NCBI RefSeq assembly: GCF_011386835.1
Contig: NC_088796.1
Location: 31,389,011-31,453,010, forward strand
Direction of reading: 5' to 3'
DNA from: Chrysemys picta bellii
Taxonomy: Eukaryota; Chordata; Testudines; Emydidae
DNA length: 64,000 nucleotides
This document shows, piece by piece, positions 35,786 to 47,305 of this stretch. Each line of letters begins with the position of its first letter. Within the stretch, counting starts at the first letter, position 1. A model generated the notes under the pieces. The model searched no databases and was not told the DNA's origin. It was given only the letters and a program-made list of their open reading frames with translations. The position numbers were made by a program, and so were the translations under genes.

Positions 35786-37840
35786 TCTTTGCCATATTAT
35801 CTACATCTATGTTTTGCAAAGATTGCGAAGACCAATGTGACACAGGTTTTCAGTAGAAACCATACATGATTGCTTTTAACTAGAATGTCCATACCAGATC
35901 CAGGGGATTCCTGTAACCCTTATGCCCTCCTGTACCCTCTACTATTTGGCACCAAGAGATCCTTGGATCACAGACTCCCCCAAGCTGCAGCACCCCTATG
36001 TAGGGTTTAAATGCAGGGAGGTCCTTGTGCAACTCCTCTGCATCAGGGTGAATTTTATCCACAATTATTCCCATTGAAGTAAATGGGGTATCTGCATGAC
36101 TGTTATAATTGTGTGAATGAGGGTTAAAGAATCTAGCCTTTATTTTCTTCTAGATATAAATTCAGCTTTGTGATTTATTAATATTATTTTTATTTTGATA
36201 GCTAAGATAGCTAAGACATGCAAAGTGTAATGACATGTTCTGTATCAGATGAATTCATTTCTGTACTATTTGGATTCTAAGAATTCTGTTCTCATTTGCA
36301 CCAGTGTAAATCAGAAGTAACTTCACTGTAGTCAGTGTAATGAAAGCATAATCAGGTGATCAGATTTTGTGTAGTCTTCAGAATAGCTAGAAACTATAAT
36401 CACGTTCAAACAGGAAAAAATCAAGCATACGATGATTAGGTTCTGTGTAGTGCTGGGCAAAATAATTTTAATCAGTAATAGCTAATTTGGCACTCTTCCT
36501 GTTCCCAAATTATCCTTGAAGAGATTTAGGCTAGATTGCTAGCTGTACTCAATCAACACTGGATGCAGCTTTGGGGTAGAGGGCATAAAGATGCTACTTG
36601 CAGTTCCTTGGTTATGTGGCGGACTTGACGCCAGCCTGCTCCCTATCATAGTTTAGAGAAACCTCAAGACTGCTTTGAACTATGCCAGCCAAGAATAGCC
36701 ATCAAGGACTGTTCTGCCATCCCTGAATTTCTGGAGAGCAGGGAAACTCACTCCAACTGTACCCATTGTTCTGGCCTTGCTTCCTACACTTCTACATCAC
36801 CTGAGGATTCCCCCATGCCAAAAAAACCCTTAGCTGGTTAAATCCATCAGGTTTTACAACCCCCTTTTTTTACTGGACAGGTGTAAATGGGCCACAACAT
36901 GTTGGAGTCTGATTTTTATGAATGTATGTGTTGCGTTGTGTGTCATTGTTTAACAAATACTTTGTGAACATATTTGAGGCAGTGGGTTGCTTGCAAATTA
37001 TTCACTTCAACCATATATCTGACTATTTCCTCATGAAGTGTGATTGGTCAGCTGTGTCACATGTTATTATGTCGGCCCCCTGATTGTATGACTGACTGTA
37101 TAAATAGGGGTCAAACATTTCTGCCTCAAATGTAAATATATTGATACAAGAATTCTCTTGGTTGCATACCCAGAAAACAGCCATTCCATAATATTTTTTG
37201 TGAACAAGCAAGTAAAAGGGGTGGGAATGTAGCCAAACTGAAAAAGATTTGCAGGTGTGTCCATGAACAATTTTTCACATTATTTATCCAGCTCTTGTAT
37301 TGTAACTGAGTTTACCCAAATGTATAAATCAGCTCCCTGAGTATTTTAGGAGTCTATCCAGCTACATTTCTCTTTAAACATTCCCTTGTCAGTATACAAT
37401 GTTGTGCCAAGAGCTATATCTGTGTAGTTTAGAGAATTTAGATAATTATGTAGGAGGGTGGAAAATTAATTTAATAAAAAATAAAATAGGGTTTATATTA
37501 CTGAACAGTCTGTTGGTGCATAGCAGATATCACCAAGGCATAATGACTGAGATAAATCTTCTTATGTAACGTTTTATCACTGCTCTGCACACCATGACCT
37601 AAACTATAATGAACAGCATCTCTGTAAAACCAAAATAGTTTAAATACAATGACTGACAGATTAATAATTGATTTAGGAGAACAGCAGATATATAAAGAAA
37701 AGCTATCATCTTCCACTCAAAGCAAGCATTTATTTTTCAACCATACATATGGTGCAAAGATTCAGGTGTGACCAGGCAGTTTGCATCATTTTGGTGATAA
37801 TGATGCATCAGACCTAAAATACAGTTGTAGATATCTCCTT
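35786..37840. other. Intergenic; nothing recognised
   Basis: No gene. A TTGCACCAGTGTAAATCAG word at about 36297 recurs in diverged form elsewhere in the window (see findings). Confidence 0.4.
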
Positions 37841-37852
37841 GTTTAGAAATAG

Positions 37853-38871
37853 ATTTCAGAGTGGTCACCATGTTAGTCTGGCAAAAAGAACGAGGAGTAC
37901 TTGTGGCACCTTAGAGACTCACAAATGTATTTGAGCATAAGCTTTCGTGGGCTAAAACCCACTTCAGCGGATTCATGCAGTGGAAAATACAGTAGGAAGA
38001 TATATATACACAGAGGACATGAAAAAATGGGTGGTGCCATACTAACTATAACAAAAGTAATCAGTTAAGGTGGGCTATTATCAGCAGAAGAAAAAAATCT
38101 TTTGTAGTGATAATCAGGATGGCACATTTTCAACCATTGACAAGAAGGTGTGAGTAGGGAAAAAAAATTAGCATGGGGAAATAGGCATTACTTTGTGTAA
38201 TGACCCATCCACTCCCAGTCTTTATTCAAGCCTAATTTAATGGTGTCAAGTTTGCAAATTAATGTGCCAGCAATGCCCCTCTGCCATGTACATTGGACAA
38301 CCGGACAGTCTCTAAGCAAAAGAATAAATGGACACAAATCAGACCTCAAGAATTATAACATTCAAAAACCAGTCGGAGAACACTTCAACCTCCCTGGTCA
38401 CTCGAGTACAGACCTCAAAGTCACAATACTCCAACAAAAAAACTTCAAAACCCGACTCCAACGAGAAACTGCATAATTGGAATCAGTTTGCAAACTTGAC
38501 ACCATTAAATTAGGCTTGAATAAAGACTGGGAGTGGATGGGTCATTACACAAAGTAAAACCTATTTCCCCATGCTAATTTTTTCCCCTACTGTTACTCAC
38601 ACATTCTTGTCAACTGTTGGAAATGGGCCACCCTGATTATCACTACAAAAGATTTTTTTCTCCTGCTGATAATAGCTCACCTTAACTGATTGCTCTCATT
38701 GTGGTTAGTAAGCCAACACCCATTTTTTCATGTCCTCTGTGTATATATATCTTCCTACTGCATTTTCCACTGCATGCATCCGCTGAAGTGGGTTTTAGCC
38801 CATGAAAGCTTATGCTCAAATACATTTGTTAGTCTCTAAGGTGCCACAAGTACTCCTTGTTCTTTTTTAAA
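37853..38871. mobile_element. Fold-back Penelope-like element with a coding remnant
   Basis: The left arm (37853 to about 38265) is the reverse complement of the right arm (about 38480-38871). Matching words include GGAGTACTTGTGGCACC/GGTGCCACAAGTACTCC and GGGTCATTACACAAAGTA. The loop (about 38265-38480) encodes part of the PLE GIY-YIG endonuclease. Flanks TAGAAATAGA and AAAAAATAGA may be a decayed target duplication. This copy ties the short tail repeats of the window to the Penelope order. Confidence 0.85.
38270..38478 (+). pseudogene. PLE GIY-YIG endonuclease fragment
   Basis: CPSAMYIGQ (YIG motif) in one frame is followed, after a frameshift near 38300, by LSKRINGHKSDL and KPVGEHFNLPGHS, the GIY-YIG core characteristic of Penelope-like retroelements. 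It stops at a TAA after LQRETA. No reverse transcriptase domain is present, so this is only the extreme C-terminal end of the element's protein. The endonuclease normally nicks the target to prime reverse transcription. Confidence 0.88.
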
Positions 38872-40924
38872 AAAAATAGAGTAATCTGTAAATAATGACC
38901 TGGTTTTCAATGGTGATTTCTTGAGATATAGATATATAATCTCCCATTCCAGATTTCTCTATCATTGATTAGAGTTAGTCTATTATCACTATTATAAATA
39001 TTTGTCAGGTACTGAATAGAGCAGAATTTGGTTTTGTAGTACAAGAACCACAGTGTTAGATACACTAAAATCATGTGAAACCACCTCATAATTCATAGGC
39101 TATTGCGCCAATTAATTATGAACATGCACCATTTGTACTGATGGGTCTGGTGTGAGATCAGGGAATACAAAATTCAACCAAAATAGATGGCGGCTCCAGC
39201 AGGGTTTGCAAAATAAGTCATTCAGGTGGTGACCACTCAGTTTCATTTAAGAAAAAAGAGGCACTGCTCCTAGTGACAGTGGCATTTAGGAAGAGAGAAA
39301 GAAAAGAAAAAATGGAAGAGCTTGAAAATACATCAAATCCAGGTACATATAAAATCAACAAGACAAATTTTCTCGTTTCTGTGAAAGCTTATAATTCTTT
39401 TGTAGGATTCTAGTGATTACCCAACCCTCTCAAGCATCAGTCTTGGTTTCATAGAACTGCCAGAACCCCTTGATGGAATTATAACTTCTGAATATATTAT
39501 AAGGATTGAGAAATGAGGAAGATAGCTCTTACTGTGGTTAAGGCAAAGGAATAGGTGACAGGAGAGCATCTTTGCCAGGTACTTAAGGTGTGACCTTGGG
39601 CTTACCACATAGAGTAACTTCTGCATGGTCAATATGAGCACCACAAAGGAGGTAGACATCTTGATTTCAAAAGGCTGTCTATACATCTCCTTGAGCAACA
39701 ATTTATGCCCACAAATCAAACAGTTTAGCATCCAAGGGCTAATATTTATACCCAGAATGAATGTTTGCCACCCTTTTTTGGGGGGATGGCAAGAAGTTCA
39801 ATTTACATCTCCAAACAAGAAGACTGGTCTAATCCCAGCTAAATATCTACCCCAAAATGAGTCTCTCTGAATTTGGAACATAATATAGTACATTATATTT
39901 GAGAAAAATAAAAATGTATTTGATGGTTATAACTTCACTTTCTGCTCATTGATATTCCAAGAGCAGATCAAGATTTTCCTGAATTTATTCCTTTTTCAGA
40001 ATTATTCAATTACTTTTTTGTAATTTCATGGACTATTTATTATTCAAGCTGTGTTGGTTAGTTGTGGTTAGTCAGAAGTCACACGGTTGTTTCTAACCCC
40101 TGACTGGTAGAGCATCCAAGAATTTATGGTTCAAAATCTCACACACACAAATTAAATATTCAGTTTTTGGAAATAATTGTGCATGCATCTTTGAAATTAA
40201 CTCTTTGTGGGTGTTTTTCTCTCATTCAAGGTGAATGTGGAATGGGTATAAGCATGGCCAAAGTGAATTTCTTTAAAAATCAAAATGACTATTAGTGTTT
40301 TGCACTAGTTACTCAGCTCTGTCATACAACATGTTCTTACCTAATCTATCTTTTTCATCTGTAGCAGCACTCAAATACGAATCTTGAAGCACATTGCAGT
40401 CATCAATGAAGTAGTATAAAGCAAGGCTAAACAAATACATTTTTAAAGTAGACTTGACCATTTCTAGGGCTATTTGACACACAATATATGTCACAGTATA
40501 AAGCATCACACAAGAAACTTGAATGATGAGGTTTACTAAAAGCTTTGGCTGAAGAAAGTATAGTGTTTGGAGCACTGAAAACTGAGCCATGATCAAACTG
40601 AACTATGTTACTTTTATTGACAGACTGAGAGAGTGTGCACTGCTGTAGCATTTAAACTGACGTTCTCTGGTCTTTAAATCACTACTCAAACTTTAAGATG
40701 TGCAGTCACCAGGAAAAGACAGACTTATAGATCTCATCCATAAAAGCAATCACATTCAGGATAATTGTTCAGTACATTTCCCACCATGTAAATTTCAAAT
40801 GTAAAATTCTTATGAGATTTAGAATAAACATGTACAGTAACTATTGTACATTGATCAATGTAACTTTTACAATTAGAACCTAATTCAGGTGTCTTATCCA
40901 GGGGCACAGGTGGTGAGAGAATTA
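38872..40924. other. Intergenic; nothing recognised
   Basis: AT-rich. Short open frames on both strands show no domain or splice context. Confidence 0.4.
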
Positions 40925-40938
40925 CTTAAATTTCATAG

Positions 40939-41154
40939 TATCAGAGGGGTAGCCGTGTTAGTCTGAATCTGTAAAAAGCAACAGAGGGTCCTGTGGCACC
41001 TTTGAGACTAACAGAAGTATTGGGAGCATAAGCTTTCGTGGGTAAGAACCTCACTTCTTCAGATGCAAGTCTGAAGAAGTGAGGTTCTTACCCACGAAAG
41101 CTTATGCTCCCAATACTTCTGTTAGTCTCAAAGGTGCCACAGGACCCTCTGTTG
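40939..41154. mobile_element. Fold-back PLE insertion, near-perfect palindrome
   Basis: The left arm (40939 to about 41067, TATCAGAGGGGTAGCCG onward) is mirrored by the right arm (about 41068-41154) around TTCTTCAGATGCAAGTCTGA. A perfect 14-bp duplication CTTAAATTTCATAG flanks it (40925-40938, 41155-41168). Arm identity is very high, so it is probably young. Confidence 0.92.
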
Positions 41155-41168
41155 CTTAAATTTCATAG

Positions 41169-44100
41169 ATCTGCATGTACAAAATTAAAGGCATATATTC
41201 CAGTGTTCCTCAACTAAAATGACATCAAATAAAGTGGATTTAGGCTTTCAAGACTGCAAGCTGTAAATTACCTGGGTGGTCAGCTGTAAATTTCTGTAAA
41301 ATTCTTAAGGTCCTAATCAAAAGATGCCTCATAAGTCTTAATTGAAAATGATTTTTAAGGGCTGGGGCCCTCATTTTCAAATTAAACTCCCCTTAAAAGT
41401 ATTGTTTTTTCCCTTGGTTCTGTTACCTTAAACTTCTAAAATTATATAAACTAGAGCAGCCATCAGTCTTTTCTGGATTCTTTTCAGGTCAGGTCGTGAA
41501 GAAAGCAGAGAGCTGATGAAACTCCTCTTGCCTCTAAAGGGGAAGAGCAAGCTCCACTGGGCAGCTTCTGTCTCTTTCAGGGCAGAGTTAGAGAAGATGT
41601 AACTCATTCCCCTCCCACTTCACCCTAAAGAACAGGGAAACGTGAGGAAGTGAGGAAATTAGATGGGGAGGGGAGAAGGGAGTGTGAAATGGAATTGGAG
41701 GGATGGATGGGATGAAGGAGAAGGGAAAGAAGGAGGGTATGAATGCAACTTGTTAGAAAAGGGATACCTTGATGTTCTTGTTGGGGAGAATTGGTTTAAA
41801 GATACAAGGGTGGGAAGAATATGGGTAATGGGGAGAGACTGAGGTTGTCGAAGATGGAGAATGAAATGCGGTTAGTGGTGGAGGAAAAAAAGGAGCAATT
41901 ACTAAAAGAAGGAAGATATAGTAAGGTTAATAGAATCAGAAAGTTTAATGTTAAGATGTAGTAGCATCTTGAAGTGTGATCCCAGCACCCATTGCAGCAG
42001 AAACTACAGAGATATGATTGTCACGTATGACATCACTAATGTGGCCCTTTGTGGTGTCCATAGGATGAAAATTGGCCTTTGGCCAAATGTTAGTGGTGCC
42101 ACTGTCATAGGCAATCCTATGTGTCTGTGCCTGGGCATTAGTGCTTTCTTTTGCCTTATTTTATATGAGATGGACTTGCTGTTGAATATAATGCATCAAA
42201 AAAATTACAGCTATTTTGAATATTTCAGCTATGAATTTAAAATAAGTCCTTGTCCCTGGCTCATCTTTTAGTGCTTTGCTATTTTTTTCCAGTTACTCAA
42301 TTAAGTTCAAAGAAGTCTTGGTCTCCATCTCTCTCTGTCATATTCCTACTTGAAGTCCATACAGACAAATGAATACTTCTACTTAAAGTGCTCAAATTAT
42401 CTATTTCGCTCTGAAGAACTTCATCACCTCAAAGTTTTCTTCTGAAACGATGTTGCTTTTCTTTTCAGATGTGCTAGTACTTCATCTTGCTTGGTTGCAC
42501 TCCATTTCTGACTCACAGGACTCTAGAATTCATATACTGTTTCTTGTCCGCTTTTTGTCAACACAACTTAAAGGCTCTTATTGAGTGTTTCAGTCTTGGT
42601 GCATGAATTAATTTACTTAACTTCTAATTTAATTGCTTAACTTCTAACTTCTAATTAAGACTCTAATCCAAATCTTTCCATTTCTGTTTCTCATTAATTT
42701 GTTTTGTTATTTATTATTTGTATTACCGTAGCATCTAGATTCTCCCGTTATGGATTGGAGTTCTGTTGTTCCAGGTGCTGTACCGGGTAAAACTAGTCTC
42801 TTCCTCGGGGAGTTTACAATCTTGGTTGAGCTCATTTATAATCCCAAGAAGTTTGTCATCAATTCCATTAGCTGCTTTATCATTGCATTTTCTTTTCAGA
42901 TCTTGTTGCTTTAAAATGTTCTCATATTCACCTTCCTCTTTCTGTGTCTGTTTTGTGCCATTTTGTGTTTCCTCCCTCAACCTTTTAACATAAAACTTTC
43001 AGCTTCACCTGGTTTTCCTGCTTTCATGTTATCAAGTCATCTGAGGTTTGTGTTGATTAGAATAAAAGGTGTATTAGCTATAAGGGCCTGTTCACTTGTG
43101 CTGGGTGGGAAACAGTTTTCACATTCCATGAAAATGTTTTGAGATATCAAAAAACTTTCTTGTCCAGATTCAGGAGAAAAAGTCAATCTCAAATTGTCAC
43201 CAAAAAAAAAAAAAAAATTGGTTCAGGTCAATTGAAATACTTCATTTTAATAATTTCAAAATGTTTAATATTTTTGAGATTTATTTAATTTAAAAACTAT
43301 TTTTTACTATAGCTTAAATTCTGAAACCAAAAGAAAACACTTTGAACCAGAAAACTGGAGTATTTTTGTTTAGAAAATGCTGAAATAAAACATTTTGACA
43401 ATTTTGAAACTTTTTTCTCATTTTTTTAGGGTTGAAAAATTCATCCAAACCAAACCATTCCATGAACAGTTTTGGTTTTGACAATCAGCATTTTCCAATG
43501 AAAAATCTTTTAGTTGAAAAATTCCCATCCTGCTCTACTGGTTAAGAGCTGTGTTTTAAAAACACATTAAAATCTTAATGCAGATAGGACAGGTTGCAGC
43601 TTAACATGTATTAGCTGGTTGTGTATTCTAGACTTATCCCCAACTGTTCTGCTTGACCTGCCAACGTATGTTAAAGAACAAGTTACCCCATCTCTATCAG
43701 GATACTAAATAGTTATCACATTAGTGATCATATTTTAAATGACACTTTTTATCCTAGTGTATAAACTGCCTTATCTACATCAGACTTTTAGAGTGTTAGA
43801 ACATATTAACACCACTTAAAATCTTAGTCCAGACGAAGGTTTGAGTGATGGCCAATAGGTTCAAGAATTTAATGGTTCTGGAATATTTATCTGAAGATGC
43901 TGAATATTCTTTCTGCAGAGTACAAACATGTAATTGTTTTTAGCAGACTTTTGGTGAAAGATATTTTTACAATTCACTCAGATTCTGTGTTGGTGGGAAT
44001 GAGAGGAGCATTATTGTTACAGACCTCACAATTCAGAAGCTGGAATTTTTGTGTTATTGGCATAGCCTATCTGAAGGTTTGGTAGGAACTGCACTACCCC

Positions 44101-44440
44101 CGGGAGAGCTCCTGGAGGCAGTCTGTCTTCCAGCTCTTTCAGGGCACAGAGGCTGCATGCTTGCTGGTACCCCTTTTATGGCATGCATCTTACTACCTTC
44201 TGTATGACTGACAGGTGTACGGTAGGATGTGGCCATCCCCATCTGCTCACTGCCTTCTTACCCCCCTTTGATTTTCTGTGTGCCCAAAGATTGCAGAGTT
44301 TGAACTTCCCTCAAGCAATCCTGCTTGTCTTTACATTGTACACACAATTTTTAGGAAAGACTCCTTACATTTTTTTTCCCACCCTCACTGCCATGCACTC
44401 ACATAAAGGCCAAGCACAATTTGGCCTTTTCTGAATAAAT
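41169..44440. other. Intergenic with an AT-rich miniature element
   Basis: About 43090-43530 (GAAACAGTTTTCACATTCC to CCCATCCTGCTC) resembles the GAAAATGTT-rich miniature elements elsewhere in the window. About 42715-42840 (TTTGTATTACCGTAGCA, GAGTTTACAATCTTGG) is a diverged amniote interspersed repeat, also seen near 49495-49600. No gene. Confidence 0.4.
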
Positions 44441-44448
44441 TTCATGGA

Positions 44449-44948
44449 TAAGGCCCTACTTCATAGCAATATTGCGGAAATTACGAATCCTGCAATATTA
44501 GACTTCCACTGCAATTTTGATTTTAACTAGCTTACTTTGCACAGTCCGTAATTTTGCATAAATTTTGAGAATGCAATTAGTACTGCACTAACATTCAATA
44601 CCTGTAAAATGTAAAAGGCTAAAGTGACTGGACTTGATTTCTACAGCAGTTGTGTTAAGACTATTAGTCTTCTGAATTTTATGTTGTACCAGTCACTTTT
44701 TAAAAAAATGAATGTAATATAGCTGCAGCAAAATGTCTGGTTATCAAAAAAAAATTAGCAGGTATAACATAATACTTGAGTGTTTATATCATTCCAGCAA
44801 TTTTTCTTAAACAAATAGGTCTTCTCTGGCTTTTCCAAATTACCACAATTAATAAAATCCATTATTACTTTTCCACGATTTTCCATGTCTTGTCTGCAAC
44901 TCTGCCACAATTATTTTTAGCTCATCCTGCGATTCAAGTAGGCCCTTA
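44449..44948. mobile_element. hAT-like nonautonomous element, about 500 bp
   Basis: Left end TAAGGCCCTACTTCATAGC pairs with right end ATTCAAGTAGGCCCTTA. Flanks TTCATGGA and CCCATAGA may be a decayed 8-bp duplication. AT-rich interior with no coding sequence. The fragment at 61250-61323 has a related GGTAGGGCC end. Confidence 0.6.
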
Positions 44949-46032
44949 CCCATAGATTATTTTATCAGGGGTTAATAATTCCCACTGGATAGTCTACAAC
45001 TTTACATTTGTTATCCTGATTACAGCAATCAATGCCCAGCAGAGAGAAACTCCACCACAGTACTTTTGGTTTGCACCAGTGCAGCAACATTGGTGCAAGG
45101 TGATCAATGGCTAGAACTGGGGCAAATTCACTAGATATAAAAGTCTTAGAAATTTGTATCTCACTAGTGTCCCTCTTGCTCAGAGCAGGTAAGGATGGAG
45201 ACAGTGTTTTTGCTATCTGGGAAGGTTTGGGGTGAAACTTAAAATCCTTGCTTTTCTTTCTTTAGGAAATCCTCTTGTAACAGAAATACAAAAAGGATGG
45301 TTTTAGAGACAAGTCAGTTTAGTTTAGCTTGAATACAGCTAGAGTGTTCTCTCTTAGACTAGAGTGGACTAACCGGTGAAGAATAATTCACCATGATTCT
45401 ATTAACTAGCCGAAAGGTAGTACCAAGAAAAGCATCAAACTCACAAAGTTCTAATTATAGGAAGATAGTTTCTTACTCATCACATATAAGTCACATTAGC
45501 CTAAGCTACATGCAATCCCTATAATAGTATGACTACATATTTTGGTCTTTATTAGGATTTCATTAACACGCTTCAGAAATCTTAATAGAAAACTTGGAAA
45601 AAAATAATTTAACATAGAAATTAGAGCTGTTGATTAATCACAGTTAACTCATGCGATTAACCAAAAAAATTAATTACAATTAAAAATTAATCACAATTAA
45701 TTGAAGTTTTAATCATATTATTAAACAATAGAATATCAATTGAAATTTATTATATATTTTTGGATGTTTTTCTACATGTTCAAATATATTGATTTCAATT
45801 ACAACAGAATACAAAGTGTACAGTGCTCACTTTATATTATTATTTTTATTACAAATATTTGCACTATAAAAATGATAAACAAAAGAAATAATATTTTTAA
45901 TTCCCCTCATACAAGTACTGTAGTGCAATCTCTTTATCCTGAAAATTCAACTTACAAATGTAGATTTTTTGTTACATAACTGCACTCAAAAACAAAACAA
46001 TGTAAAGTTCGATCCTACAAGTCCTCTCAGTC

Positions 46033-46218
46033 CTACTTCTTGTTCAGCCAATTGCTAAGACAAACAAGTTTGTTTACATTTACAGGAGATAATGCTGCCC
46101 GCTTCTTATTTACAATGTCACCTGAAAGTGAGAACAGGCGTTCACATGGCACTTTTCTAGCTGGCATTGTAAGGTATTTACATCCCAGTTATGCTAAACA
46201 TTCATATGCCCCTTCATG
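46033..46218 (-). pseudogene. hAT transposase C-terminal domain, antisense copy
   Basis: Read on the - strand, this gives EGAYECLA, a stop, KYLTMPARKVPCERLFSLSG and NKLVCLSNWLNKK before TAG. The PCERLFSLSG block is the hAT dimerisation-domain signature. It is the inverted partner of the + strand copy at 46690-46910 and keeps a better C-terminus than that copy. Confidence 0.8.
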
Positions 46219-46452
46219 CTTTGGCCACCATTCCAGAGGCCATGCTTCCATGCTGCTGATGTTCGTTTAAAAAATGTGTTAATTAAATTTATGACTGAAC
46301 TCCTTGGGGGAGAAGTGTGTATCTCCTGCTCTGTTTCCCGCATTCTGACATATATTTATGTTATAGCAGTTGCGGACGATGACCCAGCACATATTGTTCA
46401 TTTTAAGAACACTTTCACTGCAGATTTGACAAAACGCAAATAAGGTACCAAT

Positions 46453-46910
46453 GTGAGATATATAAAGATAGCTACAGAACTCAACCCAAGATTTAAGAAT
46501 CTGAAGTGCCTTCCAAAATCTGAGAGAGACGAGGTGTGGAACATGCTTTCAGAAATCTTAAAAGAACAACACTCCAATGAGGAAATTACAGAACCCGAAC
46601 CACCAAAAAAGAAAATCAACCTTCTGCAGGTGGCATCTGATTCATGATGATGAAAATGAACATGCCTCACTCTGCACTGCTTTGGATCATTATCGAGCAG
46701 AACCCATTATCAGTCTGGACACGTCCTTTGGAATGGTGACTGAATTATGAAGGGACATATGAATCTTTAGCATATCTGGCACGTAAATATCTTGCGATGC
46801 CGGCTACAATAGTGCCATGTGAATGCCTGTTCTCACTCTCAGGTGACACTGTAAACAAGAAGTGGGCAGCATTATCTTCTGCAAATGTAAACAAACTTCT
46901 CTGAGCGATT
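46453..46910 (+). pseudogene. hAT transposase fragment (ZBED-like), + strand
   Basis: Starts in LNPRFKNLKCLPKSERDEVW, a segment typical of hAT/ZBED-like transposases just before the C-terminal domain. It runs to about 46648, then shifts frame into DENEHASLCTALDHYRAEPI and on to YESLAYLARKYLAM and PCECLFSLSGDTVNKKWAAL. Frameshifts and stops (46646, about 46738, about 46900) break it. The Arg of the usual CERLFS signature is Cys here. The BED zinc finger and most of the catalytic RNase H-like fold are absent. Confidence 0.82.
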
Positions 46911-47305
46911 GGCTGGACAAGAAGTAAGACTGAGTGGACTTGTAGGTTCTAAGGTTTTACATTGTTTTATTTTTGAATGCAGTTATTTTTTTGTACATAA
47001 TTCTACATTTGTAAGCTCAACTTTCATGATAAAGAGATTGCACTACAGTACTTGTATTAGGTGAATTGAAAAATACTATTTATTTTGCTTTTTACAGTCC
47101 AAATATTTGTAATAAAAAATAAATATAAAGTGAGCACTGTACACTTTGTATTCTGTGTTGTAATTTAAATCAATATATTTGAAAATGTAGAAAACATCCA
47201 AAAATATTTATAATAAATGGTATTCTATTATTATTTAACAGCATGATTAATTGTGTGACTAATCACAATTAATTATTTTAATCGCTTGACAGTCCTAGTA
47301 GAAAT

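Larger units (their letters stand above)
45622..47297. mobile_element. Fold-back hAT transposon, 1.68 kb
   Basis: Ends TAGAGCTGTTGATTAATC and GCGATTAA...GACAGTCCTA are inverted, flanked by ATAGAAAT (45614-45621) and GTAGAAAT (47298-47305), an 8-bp duplication with one mismatch. The left arm (45622 to about 46268) and right arm (about 46690-47297) are reverse complements at an estimated 85-90% identity over about 600 bp. The middle and both arms carry transposase remnants, so one element end, including its coding 3' part, is present twice in opposite orientation. Confidence 0.88.

Noticed and set aside
42735..42980. 81-codon - strand frame with charged Lys/Glu-rich sequence
   Set aside because: No homologue recognised, and it overlaps a diverged interspersed repeat at its C-terminal end.
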